In this document: piece after piece, positions 54,940 through 64,000 of the stretch | How the letters are laid out: each line of letters starts with the position of its first letter | How positions within the stretch are numbered: position 1 is the stretch's first letter | Assembly (NCBI GenBank): GCA_018715645.1 | Contig: DVLE01000084.1 | Span: forward strand, 1-64,000 | Length of the DNA stretch: 64,000 nt | From: Candidatus Merdisoma merdipullorum | GTDB lineage: Bacteria; Bacillota; Clostridia; Lachnospirales; Lachnospiraceae | Reading direction: 5' to 3' | Translations under genes and position numbers: made by a program | Notes under the pieces: generated by a model | Database searches by the model: none | The model's input: only the letters and a program-made list of their open reading frames with translations | Told to the model about the DNA's origin: nothing

Positions 54940-56449
54940 AAAGAAAAAAAAGGCCAGGGTTATCATGGTGCAGGGGACCATGTCCAATGCGGGAAAAAGC
55001 TTTCTGGTGGCGGGGCTTTGCCGTGTATTTTGGCAGGACGGATACCGGGCGGCTCCTTTTAAATCCCAGAATATGGCCCTCAATTCCTATATCACGAAGG
55101 ATGGACTGGAGATCGGCCGCGCTCAGGCCATGCAGGCGGAGGCTGCCGGAATCGAGCCGACGGTGGAGATGAATCCGATTCTTTTGAAGCCTACCAGCAA
55201 TGTGGGAAGTCAGGTCATCGTAAACGGCGAGGTCCTCGGCAATATGAAAGCCATGGATTACTACGCAAAGAAAAAGCAGTTCATTCCTGCGATCGAAAAG
55301 GCTTTCGATAAGCTGTCCCAGGAATACGACGTCATTGTCATTGAAGGGGCGGGAAGCCCTGCGGAGATCAACCTGAAGGAGAATGACATCGTCAATATGG
55401 GAATGGCCCGGATTGCGAAGGCGCCTGTGCTGCTCTGCGGCGACATCGACAGAGGCGGCGTATTCGCTTCTCTGTACGGCACGGTGAAGCTTCTCACGGA
55501 GGAGGAGCAGGCCATGATCAAAGGGCTGGTGATCAATAAATTCCGGGGAGATGTGGAAATCCTGAAGCCTGGTCTTCAGATGATTGAGGAAAAGACCGGG
55601 ATTCCAGTGGTTGGCGTCGTTCCCATGACGCCGCTGGACATTGACGATGAAGACAGCCTTTCCGATCGCCTGACGCATACGGCGAAAAAGGGAGGCATGG
55701 ATCTGGCGGTTATCCGTCTGCCCCATATTTCCAATTTTACGGATTTCAATGTGTTTGAGCGCATGGACGGCGTATCGCTGCGGTATGTGGGCAATACGGA
55801 GGAACTTGGAACTCCGGATCTGATTTTCCTGCCCGGCACCAAAAACACCATGGACGATCTGGCATGGCTCAGGGAATCCGGTATGGAGACAGCCATCCTG
55901 CGCTGTTCTGAGCAGCAGATTCCTGTGGTGGGAATCTGCGGCGGCTATCAGATGCTTGGCGAAATCCTGGAAGATCCGGAGGGCGTGGAGCATGGAGGGA
56001 CCATGCGCGGTATGGGGCTTCTCCACACAAGGACCGTATTTTCGGAGGCAAAGACAAGGACTCAAACAGTAGGGCGTATTGCAGACGATACTGTCTGGGG
56101 AGAGTTTTCCGGATGCAAGGTTCAGGGCTATGAGATTCATATGGGAAGGACCGAAAAGACCGGGGACTGCAGGGAGACGGTTTATCTGGAGGACGGCCGT
56201 CTTGACGGACTTTCCAATCCGGAGGGGACGGTATTCGGCACCTATCTTCACGGCATTTTCGATTATGGAGATCTGGCAGCCATGACCGTCAGCCGTCTGA
56301 TGAGACGAAAGGGGCTGGATCCGAAGAACTGGCATTTTGATCCGGAGGAGCATAAGAGACAGGAGTACGATAAGCTGGCGGATCTGGTAAGGAACTCGTT
56401 GGATATGAACAGGATCTATGAGATATTAGAGGCAGGGATAAGATGTTAG
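54932..56449 (+). CDS. cbiP: Cobyric acid synthase
   Basis: [51 protein letters not shown]. Confidence 0.95.
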   Translation: MSEKKKKARVIMVQGTMSNAGKSFLVAGLCRVFWQDGYRAAPFKSQNMALNSYITKDGLEIGRAQAMQAEAAGIEPTVEMNPILLKPTSNVGSQVIVNGEVLGNMKAMDYYAKKKQFIPAIEKAFDKLSQEYDVIVIEGAGSPAEINLKENDIVNMGMARIAKAPVLLCGDIDRGGVFASLYGTVKLLTEEEQAMIKGLVINKFRGDVEILKPGLQMIEEKTGIPVVGVVPMTPLDIDDEDSLSDRLTHTAKKGGMDLAVIRLPHISNFTDFNVFERMDGVSLRYVGNTEELGTPDLIFLPGTKNTMDDLAWLRESGMETAILRCSEQQIPVVGICGGYQMLGEILEDPEGVEHGGTMRGMGLLHTRTVFSEAKTRTQTVGRIADDTVWGEFSGCKVQGYEIHMGRTEKTGDCRETVYLEDGRLDGLSNPEGTVFGTYLHGIFDYGDLAAMTVSRLMRRKGLDPKNWHFDPEEHKRQEYDKLADLVRNSLDMNRIYEILEAGIRC

Positions 56450-57075
56450 AGAAGATTGAAATCGTAAAACCCATGGAAATCGAAAAACGGAGCATGGAGA
56501 TCATTGCAAAGGAACTGGGCGGAAGAACCTGGCCGGAGCCGGAATTTTCCGTGGTCAAGCGCTGTATTCACACGTCGGCGGACTTTGATTACGCGGATAA
56601 TCTCTGTTTTTCCGAGGGGGCGGTGCAAAAAGGCATCGACGCCCTGAATGCCGGCGCTTCCATCGTGACGGACACGAATATGGCGGCTTCCGGAATTAAT
56701 AAAAAGCGTATGACTGAGTGCGGCGGCACGGTCTATTGCTTTATGAACAGGCCGGATGTGGCAGAGGAAGCGCGTGAGCGCGGCTGCACCCGTGCCGCAG
56801 TCTGCATGGAAAAGGCAGCGGAGCTTAAAGGACCGTTGATTATCGCGGTAGGAAACGCGCCGACGGCTTTAATTCGCCTCTATGAGCTGATTCAGGAAGA
56901 ACGGATACGTCCGGCGCTGATCATCGGAGCTCCTGTGGGCTTCGTGAACGTGGTGGAAGCCAAAGAGCTGATTATGACGGCAGGCGTACCCTATATTGTT
57001 CCCCGCGGACGAAAGGGAGGCAGCAATATCGCGGCGGCTATCTGCAATGCGATGCTGTATCAGGGCGGAAGGTAG
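56443..57075 (+). CDS. cbiC: Precorrin-8X/cobalt-precorrin-8 methylmutase
   Basis: [42 protein letters not shown]. Confidence 0.95.
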   Translation: MLEKIEIVKPMEIEKRSMEIIAKELGGRTWPEPEFSVVKRCIHTSADFDYADNLCFSEGAVQKGIDALNAGASIVTDTNMAASGINKKRMTECGGTVYCFMNRPDVAEEARERGCTRAAVCMEKAAELKGPLIIAVGNAPTALIRLYELIQEERIRPALIIGAPVGFVNVVEAKELIMTAGVPYIVPRGRKGGSNIAAAICNAMLYQGGR

Positions 57076-57195
57076 CGCCGGCGTGAGCAGTCCCCATTGG
57101 CGAAGCTGATTTTCGCAGGGCTGCAAATCGCAACTGTGAAGGTGCGGAGCAGTTACCCTTGTCAATTAGGGGTACAGAAAAGGATAAAAGAAAGG

Positions 57196-58266
57196 ATGGC
57201 GGCAAAGGTGAAACTGGAGGAATATATCGCACAGATAAAGCCCTATAACAAGGAGGCGGAGGAAGCGGCCTGGAAGTATTGGGACTCCCTTTGCAAACCC
57301 TTACGCGGTATGGGAATGCTGGAGGAGATGGTTGTACAGCTTGCTGGAATCTACGGAACGGAAAAGGTAGAGGATCCGAATCCGGTCGTAGTTATTATGG
57401 GAGCGGACAACGGCGTGGTGGCTGAGGGCGTAAGCCAGACGGGCAGCGAGGTCACGGCTCAGGTCCTTGAAAATATGGGAGAGCGGATTTCTTCCGTCTG
57501 CATTCTGGCCCGCCAGGAGGGAATCGAGGTGATTCCCGTAAATATCGGAATGCTGACGGACGGGAAGCATCCCCGGATCTGGAACCGGGCGGTCCGCTAT
57601 GGAACCGGAAACATTGCAAAGGAACCGGCCATGAGCCGGGAGGAGGCCAAGCGGGCGATTCAGACCGGAATCGAGACCGTGAAGGAGCTGTACGGACAGG
57701 GGTATCGTATGATTATCACCGGAGAGATGGGAATCGGCAACACAACGCCCAGCTCCGCCATGGCTTCCGTTCTCCTTTCCAGAGATCCGGCGGAGGTGAC
57801 CGGACGGGGAGCAGGGCTTTCGACTGCCGGACTGGAACATAAGATTGAGGTAATCCGCCAGGCGATAGCCGTGAATAAGCCGGATAAGGATGACATTCTG
57901 GACGTTCTTTCCAAGGTCGGCAGTCTGGACATCGCAGGAATGCTTGGCTGCTATCTCGGCGGCGCGATTGTAGGCGTGCCGGTTCTGATTGACGGCTTTA
58001 TTTCTTCGGTAGCGGCTTACTGCGCGGTAAAGCTGGCCCCGGCCTGCAGGCCGTATCTGGTGGCGACCCACTGCTCCGCCGAGCCTGCCGGAAAGATGAT
58101 GCTGGAAGCGCTTGGCATGGAAGTGCCCATTCACGCAGGAATGCACCTGGGCGAAGGAACAGGCGCCGTGACCGCTTACAGTCTCTACAAATATGCGCTC
58201 GCCCTCTATCATGGCCTTCCCAGCTTTGCGGAAGGAAATGTGGAGGAATATACCCATCAGGTGTAA
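57196..58266 (+). CDS. cobT: Nicotinate-nucleotide-dimethylbenzimidazole phosphoribosyltransferase
   Basis: VVIMGADNGVVAEGVS, GEMGIGNTTPSSAM, HLGEGTGAV; ATG 57196 preferred over the track's 57097. Confidence 0.94.
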   Translation: MAAKVKLEEYIAQIKPYNKEAEEAAWKYWDSLCKPLRGMGMLEEMVVQLAGIYGTEKVEDPNPVVVIMGADNGVVAEGVSQTGSEVTAQVLENMGERISSVCILARQEGIEVIPVNIGMLTDGKHPRIWNRAVRYGTGNIAKEPAMSREEAKRAIQTGIETVKELYGQGYRMIITGEMGIGNTTPSSAMASVLLSRDPAEVTGRGAGLSTAGLEHKIEVIRQAIAVNKPDKDDILDVLSKVGSLDIAGMLGCYLGGAIVGVPVLIDGFISSVAAYCAVKLAPACRPYLVATHCSAEPAGKMMLEALGMEVPIHAGMHLGEGTGAVTAYSLYKYALALYHGLPSFAEGNVEEYTHQV

Positions 58267-58434
58267 GCTTTTTGTATCCTGTGTCCGTCCCTTCGTGTGC
58301 ATCCATATGTCCGTGACGGACAGCTTCCCTGTCCGCCCCGGAGCATACGTCTGCCACAAAGAGGCCGTACACATGGATGACAAAAAGCTCTGCGGAGATT
58401 GCGGGCGGAGGACGGGAAGTAAAGGGGGATCTGG

Positions 58435-59574
58435 ATGCTGGATCAGTACGTTTATAAAAATCATAAAAGGCTTCGTATGGGCTACACGACTGGTTCCTGC
58501 GCGGCTGCGGCCGCTAAGGCCGCAGCCTGGATGCTGCTTGGCGGAACGCTGGTTTCTGAGGTGAAGCTTATGACGCCGAAGGGGATTGAGTTAAGCCTTG
58601 AGGTGCTGGATTCGAAGATAGGGCCGGAGGCTGCGTCCTGTGCGATCCGCAAGGACGCGGGGGACGATCCGGATGTGACGGATGGGCTGAAAATCTATGC
58701 CTCTGTACGAAAGACGGAGGAGCCGGGCGTGCGGATTGACGGCGGCGAGGGCGTTGGACGCGTGACGCGCGCCGGACTGGAACAGCCTGTGGGAGCGGCG
58801 GCTATCAATAAAGTCCCGCGGCAGATGATCCGGGAGGGCGTAGAGAAGATCTGCAGGCAACTGGGCTGGGACGGCGGTATGGCTGTGACGATCTCGATTC
58901 CGGGCGGCGAGGAACTGGCAGCGAAAACCTTTAATCCCCGGCTCGGTATCGTGGGCGGCATTTCGGTTCTGGGGACCAGCGGTATCGTGGAGCCCATGAG
59001 CGAGGAGGCTCTGATTCAGACCATCCGGGTGGATATACGGATGCAGCTCGCCCAGGGACGCAGGTATCTGGTGCTTGTGCCTGGCAATTATGGGCTGGAT
59101 TATCTGAATGCCTATCACCCGGAATTGCTGAAAAATTCAGTGAAATACAGCAATTTTCTGGGCGACGCCATTGATGCGGCTGTGGAATTCGGGGCCAGGG
59201 GAATCCTGCTGGCCGGTCATATTGGAAAGCTGGTCAAGCTGGCCGGTGGTATTATGAATACCCACTCACGCAATGCGGACAGCCGCATGGAGATTTTGAC
59301 GGCTCACGCGGCGGTTCTGGGAGCGGATCGCAGAACGGCGGAGGCTTTGATGAACTGCGTTACGACGGATGAGGCGTTGGAAATTCTGGACAGGCAGGGA
59401 CTTCTTCCGGGCGTTATGGAACGTCTGGTGGAACGCATGGAGTTTTACGTGGATCACAGAAGCGGGCACAGCCTGGAAAGGGGAATCCTTGTCTTTTCCC
59501 AGACGAAGGGAACCCTGGGGAAAAGTAAAGGTGCGGACAGACTGCTGGAACAGCTAGGCAGGGAGCTGGGATAG
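58435..59574 (+). CDS. cbiD: Cobalt-precorrin-5B C1-methyltransferase CbiD
   Basis: MGYTTGSCAAAAAKAA, DAGDDPDVTDG, GTSGIVEPMSEEAL. Confidence 0.95.
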   Translation: MLDQYVYKNHKRLRMGYTTGSCAAAAAKAAAWMLLGGTLVSEVKLMTPKGIELSLEVLDSKIGPEAASCAIRKDAGDDPDVTDGLKIYASVRKTEEPGVRIDGGEGVGRVTRAGLEQPVGAAAINKVPRQMIREGVEKICRQLGWDGGMAVTISIPGGEELAAKTFNPRLGIVGGISVLGTSGIVEPMSEEALIQTIRVDIRMQLAQGRRYLVLVPGNYGLDYLNAYHPELLKNSVKYSNFLGDAIDAAVEFGARGILLAGHIGKLVKLAGGIMNTHSRNADSRMEILTAHAAVLGADRRTAEALMNCVTTDEALEILDRQGLLPGVMERLVERMEFYVDHRSGHSLERGILVFSQTKGTLGKSKGADRLLEQLGRELG

Positions 59575-59595
59575 GACGGAAAGGAGCGCGGACAT

Positions 59596-60642
59596 TTGAA
59601 GTATGCGGTGATTGCTTTTACCAGAGCGGGCAGCCGGTATGCGGTACGCATTTCGGAAGCGATGCGGGAACGGGGAGCTGACTGCGAGGCTTTTGGAAAA
59701 GGAAAGGAAGCGGAAGCCTGGGGCGTCCATCCGGTGCAGGAAAGCCTTCGGAATTGGACGGAAAAAGAATTCCGGGAATGCGACGGACTTATCTTCGTGG
59801 GAGCGGCAGGCATCGCAGTACGCGCCATCGCGCCCTTTGTACAGAGCAAAGCTTCGGATCCGGCCGTGCTTTGCATGGATGAGCAGGGACATTTTGTGAT
59901 CTCTTTGCTGTCCGGACATCTGGGCGGAGCCAATGAACTGACACGGGAGATTGCTCTGCTGTGCGGGGCGGTGCCGGTGATCACGACGGCTACAGACGCG
60001 GGAGGCCGCTTCTCCGTCGATGATTTTGCCCGCAGGGGAAATCTGTATCTGGACAGCCTGAAGCTGGCGAAGGAGATCGCGGCAGATGTGCTGGAACAGC
60101 GCGCCATTGGCCTGTATAGTGATTTTGAGCTTTGCGGCCCCATTCCTCCGGAATTGTCCTGTCAGAAGCGGGACGGGATTGGCATCAGTATTTCGCTGGA
60201 TGAGACCTATGATCCCTTTCCCAGAACCCTTCATCTGGTGCCGCGGATCGCGGCGCTTGGGATCGGCTGTAAAAAGGGAACGCCTGCGGAGCGGATCGAA
60301 GGGCTTGTGAGAAAGGTGTTTCAGGAAAATCAGCTTTCCCTGCACAGCATAGGAAAAGTGGCCTCCATAGATTTAAAGAAAAAGGAGCCGGGGCTTTTGG
60401 AGTTCTGCAGGAAGTGGCAGCTTCCTCTTGTGACTTATACGGCGGAGGAGCTTTCTCAGGTGGAAGGGGAAGAAAAGTTTACGGAGTCGGAATTTGTAAA
60501 GCAGACCGTGGGAGTGGGAAATGTCTGTGAGCGAAGCGCATTGAAGGCAGCAGGCAGAAAAAAGCTTTTGCAGGGAAAGGTTGCGGAAGGCGGCGTGACA
60601 GTCGCAGTGGCCTTGCAGGAGTATAAAGTATATTTTACATGA
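59596..60642 (+). CDS. cbiG: Cobalt-precorrin 5A hydrolase CbiG
   Basis: GLIFVGAAGIAVRAIAPFVQSKASDPAVLCMDEQGHFVISLLSGHLGGANELT; C-terminal GIGCKKGTP…VGVGNVCERSAL. Confidence 0.95.
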   Translation: MKYAVIAFTRAGSRYAVRISEAMRERGADCEAFGKGKEAEAWGVHPVQESLRNWTEKEFRECDGLIFVGAAGIAVRAIAPFVQSKASDPAVLCMDEQGHFVISLLSGHLGGANELTREIALLCGAVPVITTATDAGGRFSVDDFARRGNLYLDSLKLAKEIAADVLEQRAIGLYSDFELCGPIPPELSCQKRDGIGISISLDETYDPFPRTLHLVPRIAALGIGCKKGTPAERIEGLVRKVFQENQLSLHSIGKVASIDLKKKEPGLLEFCRKWQLPLVTYTAEELSQVEGEEKFTESEFVKQTVGVGNVCERSALKAAGRKKLLQGKVAEGGVTVAVALQEYKVYFT

Positions 60643-60711
60643 GAATTGGAAGTGTCAGTTCATAGGCGGCTGTTGGACGGATTATCAGAATAGAAAGCGG
60701 AAGGTAGAAAA

Positions 60712-62748
60712 ATGAAGCAGGCAGTTGTTTTTGCAGGGACAATAGAAGGAAGGCTTCTCAGTGAGTGGCTGGCGTCAGAAGGAGTGGATACCCTGGTCAG
60801 TGTGGCGACTGAATACGGACGGCAGCTCCTTGAGCCGCAGACAGGGCTTGAAGTGCGCCAGGGAAGGCTTTCCACGGAGGAGATGCAGGAGCTTTTTGAG
60901 AAAGAGGGAAGGCCGCTCGTTCTGGATGTGACGCATCCATACGCGTCCGTGGCTTCTGAGAATATTCATGCGGCCTGTGAAAAGACGGGCTGCCGCTATC
61001 TGCGTCTGATCCGTCCTTCGGTTTCTGTACAAGAGCGGGAGGCTGATCGGGGTGATCTGGTTGTCATGGACAGCGTGGAGGAAGCGGTAGACTGGCTGTC
61101 CGGAACGACAGGCAGGATTCTCACGACGACAGGCAGCAAGGAGCTTTCCAAGTTTACGAAGCTTCCGGGATACCAGGAAAGGGTTTATGCAAGGGTACTG
61201 TCCACGCCGGAGGTGGTACGCCAGTGTACGGAACTCGGCTTTACGGGTCAGCATCTGATCTGTATGCAGGGACCGTTTTCCAGGGAATTGAATCTCGCGA
61301 TGCTGCGCCAGATTGGGGCCTCCTATCTGGTGACAAAGGAATCCGGCCGTGCCGGAGGCTTTCCGGAAAAGCTTTTGGCGGCTCAGGAAGCCGGCGCCAA
61401 ACTTGTTTTGATCGGACGGCCGCCGGAGCAGGAAGGGCTTTCCATAGAGGAGGGCGTCCGGTTTCTGATGAAGTATTTTTCTCTGGGAGAACCAGAGTTT
61501 TTGCAGGCAGGGGAGAAGTCTCTGCCCGCCCGCAGGGCGAGTCTTGTGGGAATTGGCATGGGGACGCCGGAAACTATGACGAAGGAGGCGGAGGATGCCT
61601 TCCGGGAAGCGGATTGTATCCTGGGCTCCGGCCGTATGCTGGATACCTTCCGGGGCTGGGGAAAGCCTCTGTGCGACGCCTACGATCCGGGAAAGATGCT
61701 CGCTTTTGTAAAGGAGCATCCGCAGTACCGCAAGATCGCTGTGGCATTGTCCGGCGACGTGGGCTTCTACAGCGGAGCCAAAAGGCTGACGGCGGCCTTT
61801 GAGGAGGAAGAAATAGAGACAAGGCTGATTCCGGGCGTTTCCTCTGTGGCCTATTTCTGCAGCCGCCTGAAAATCTCCTGGGAGGACGTAAAGCTTACGA
61901 GCATCCACGGACGAAGGAAGAATCTGATCGGGGCTGTCCGGGAGAACCGGCGGACTTTTACGCTTCTTGGAGGAAAGGCTCCGATGAAGCTTCTTTGTGA
62001 GGAGCTTTTGGAGTATGGGCTGCCGGAAGTTACGCTGTATGTGGGGGAAAGGCTTCACTATCCGGACGAGCGTATCACAAAGGGAAGTCCTGCGGAGCTG
62101 AAAGGTAAGACCTTTGACGGACTCTGTGTGGCGCTGATTGAAAATCCCGGCTATCATGACGGGGTACGGTCCTGTATCCCGGACGAGGAATTCCTGCGGG
62201 GCAGCGCGCCCATGACAAAGAGCGAGGTCCGCAGCCTTTCTGTGGCAAAGCTTGGCCTGTCCAGAGATTCGGTGGCCTGGGACGTGGGCGCCGGCACGGG
62301 TTCCGTCACGATAGAGATGGCTCTGGCTGCCTCGGAAGGGCAGGTCTTCGCTGTCGAAAAAAAGCCGGAGGCAGCGGCTCTGATTCGGGAAAACTGCCGC
62401 AGATTCGGCACGCCCAACGTGCAGGTGACGGAAGGGACGGCGCCGGAGGCATTAAAGGATCTGCCTGCGCCTACACATGTGTTTATCGGCGGATCGTCAG
62501 GAAATTTGCGGGAAATTCTGGAACTTTTACTGGAAAAGAATCCAAAGGTGCGGCTGGTGATAAACGCGATTACGCTGGAAACGGTCGGCGAGGCAAATGC
62601 CTGCCTGAAAGAGCTGCCCTTTACGGATGTTGAGATCACGCAGATTCAGGCGGCAAAGTCGAAAAAGGTGGGTTCCTACCAGATGATGCTGGGGCAGAAT
62701 CCGGTCTATATCTTTGCGTGTACGGGAAAGGGGGAGGCTTACAGGTGA
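60712..62748 (+). CDS. Trifunctional fusion CbiJ (precorrin-6A reductase) - CbiE - CbiT (precorrin-6Y methyltransferase/decarboxylase)
   Basis: CbiJ: VVFAGTIEGRLLSEWLA…LVLDVTHPYA; CbiE: LVGIGMGTPETMTKEAEDAF…LSGDVGFYSGAKRL; CbiT: DVGAGTGSVTIEMAL…FIGGSSGNL. Confidence 0.94.
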   Translation: MKQAVVFAGTIEGRLLSEWLASEGVDTLVSVATEYGRQLLEPQTGLEVRQGRLSTEEMQELFEKEGRPLVLDVTHPYASVASENIHAACEKTGCRYLRLIRPSVSVQEREADRGDLVVMDSVEEAVDWLSGTTGRILTTTGSKELSKFTKLPGYQERVYARVLSTPEVVRQCTELGFTGQHLICMQGPFSRELNLAMLRQIGASYLVTKESGRAGGFPEKLLAAQEAGAKLVLIGRPPEQEGLSIEEGVRFLMKYFSLGEPEFLQAGEKSLPARRASLVGIGMGTPETMTKEAEDAFREADCILGSGRMLDTFRGWGKPLCDAYDPGKMLAFVKEHPQYRKIAVALSGDVGFYSGAKRLTAAFEEEEIETRLIPGVSSVAYFCSRLKISWEDVKLTSIHGRRKNLIGAVRENRRTFTLLGGKAPMKLLCEELLEYGLPEVTLYVGERLHYPDERITKGSPAELKGKTFDGLCVALIENPGYHDGVRSCIPDEEFLRGSAPMTKSEVRSLSVAKLGLSRDSVAWDVGAGTGSVTIEMALAASEGQVFAVEKKPEAAALIRENCRRFGTPNVQVTEGTAPEALKDLPAPTHVFIGGSSGNLREILELLLEKNPKVRLVINAITLETVGEANACLKELPFTDVEITQIQAAKSKKVGSYQMMLGQNPVYIFACTGKGEAYR

Positions 62749-64000
62749 AGCTGCCAAGAGTGATGCTTTCCGCTCCTGCAAGCGGCAGCGGAAAGACGCT
62801 GATCACCTGCGGGATTTTGCAGGCTTTTGTAAACCGGGGATACAAGACGGCCTCCTTTAAATGTGGGCCTGATTATATTGATCCCATGTTTCACAGCCGC
62901 GTGATTGGTACGGAGTCAGGAAATCTGGATACTTTTTTTACGGATTACAAGACGACACGGTATCTGTTCGGACACATTGCTTCGGAGGCGGAGATCTCAG
63001 TCATTGAAGGCGTCATGGGCTATTATGATGGCCTTGGCGGAATTTCAGAGAGGGCAAGCTCTGCGGATGTGGCGGCAGCTCTGGAAGCGCCGGTGGTGCT
63101 GGTGGTAAACTGCCGGGGCATGAGTATTTCCGTGCTTGCGCTTATCAAAGGATTTCTGGAGTTTGAGCGTCCAAGGCGTATTCAGGGCGTGATCTTAAAC
63201 CAGCTTCCGGCTGGGCTGTATCAGGACCTGAAGGACGAGATCGAGTCGCGGATTCCGGTCAGAGTGCTGGGCTATGTGCCAAAGACCGAGGAGCTTGCTC
63301 TGGAAAGCCGCCATCTGGGGCTTGTGCTGCCCGACGAAGTGGAAAAGCTGAAGGAAAAGCTGAACCGGCTGGCGTCGCTTTTAGAGGAGACGGTGGATCT
63401 GGACGCGCTTATGGCCATGGCCTATGAAGCGCCGGAGCTTGCTTTTGAAACTCCAAAGCTTCCGAAGCTTTCCGGAACGAGTACGGTCAGAATCGGAGTG
63501 GCCAGGGACGAAGCCTTCTGCTTTACCTATCGGGATAATCTTCATATGCTGGAACAAATGGGAGCCGAGCTTGTGCCATTTTCCCCTCTTTCGGATCAAA
63601 ACCTTCCTGAAGGGATTCAGGGCTTGATCTTAAGCGGAGGTTATCCGGAGCTTCATGCGGCGAGACTGTCTGAAAATCAGTCCATGCGGGAGGAGATTCG
63701 CCGGGCGGTGACCGGAGGGATTCCCTGTATCGCCGAGTGCGGCGGCTTTTTGTATCTGCACAGATCGCTGGAGGGCGAGGATGGGAAAACATATCCGATG
63801 GCGGGAGTGTTTGACGCGGCTGCCTACCGGACCGGAAAGCTGTCGAGATTTGGCTATATTACGCTGACGGCCAGACAGTCCCAGCTTCTTCTGCCGGAAG
63901 GCGGCCAGATCCGGGGACATGAATTTCACTATTGGGAAAGTGAGAGCTGCGGGGCTTCCATGCGGGCGAAGAAGCCTTTGCGGAAGCGGAGCTGGGACTG
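62745..64000 (+). CDS. cbiA: Cobyrinic acid a,c-diamide synthase CbiA, truncated by right window edge
   Basis: GTG start overlapping upstream stop; SAPASGSGKTLITCGILQAF, VMGYYDGLGG, GGYPELHA, IAECGGFLYL, GHEFHYWES. Open to window end, so absent from the ORF track. Confidence 0.93.
   Translation, partial: MKLPRVMLSAPASGSGKTLITCGILQAFVNRGYKTASFKCGPDYIDPMFHSRVIGTESGNLDTFFTDYKTTRYLFGHIASEAEISVIEGVMGYYDGLGGISERASSADVAAALEAPVVLVVNCRGMSISVLALIKGFLEFERPRRIQGVILNQLPAGLYQDLKDEIESRIPVRVLGYVPKTEELALESRHLGLVLPDEVEKLKEKLNRLASLLEETVDLDALMAMAYEAPELAFETPKLPKLSGTSTVRIGVARDEAFCFTYRDNLHMLEQMGAELVPFSPLSDQNLPEGIQGLILSGGYPELHAARLSENQSMREEIRRAVTGGIPCIAECGGFLYLHRSLEGEDGKTYPMAGVFDAAAYRTGKLSRFGYITLTARQSQLLLPEGGQIRGHEFHYWESESCGASMRAKKPLRKRSWD

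Noticed and set aside
54638-56353. 571-aa minus-strand ORF antisense to cobD/cbiP
   Set aside because: Low-complexity His/Arg/Leu composition typical of antisense to GC-biased codons; the plus-strand genes have clear conserved motifs.
60775-62157. 460-aa minus-strand ORF antisense to the CbiJ-E-T gene
   Set aside because: Antisense artefact; no motif support.
1-64000. tRNA/rRNA genes, insertion sequences, prophage or toxin-antitoxin modules
   Set aside because: None recognised by eye: no transposase, integrase or phage structural motifs in the ORFs and no clear tRNA cloverleaf seen. Confirming absence would need tRNAscan-SE/ISfinder.

Overview
This 64 kb window looks like a chromosome segment from a Clostridia/Lachnospiraceae-type Firmicute. 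That placement is inferred from gene content and order; no database was searched. From left to right it contains: (1) a housekeeping cluster murE-priA-def-fmt-zinc peptidase-rsmB-rlmN-PP2C phosphatase-PASTA kinase-rsgA-rpe-thiamine pyrophosphokinase (about 0.8-14.6 kb); (2) an HPr-like protein, a nuclease/XPD-like helicase fusion and a DUF1287 protein; (3) two tandem paralogous large membrane proteins flanking a LysR regulator, then single-chain purL; (4) a SCIFF ranthipeptide precursor, which is missing from the ORF track (47 aa), with its radical SAM/SPASM maturase and a hairpin-rich intergenic region between them; (5) recJ, apt, relA/spoT, hemZ, hisS and aspS; (6) a cobalamin riboswitch followed by a long anaerobic (cbi-type) B12 operon with HemC-CobA-HemD and CbiJ-CbiE-CbiT fusions, running off the right edge inside cbiA. 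The least explained signal is a family of ~54-55 bp tandem repeats, each a CTACGGAT...ATCCGTAG palindrome. It forms two arrays (4 units at 34815-35017 and 6 units at 44711-45022), both in intergenic regions between divergent genes. All calls rest on reading the sequence and remembered family motifs; no searches or folding were run.
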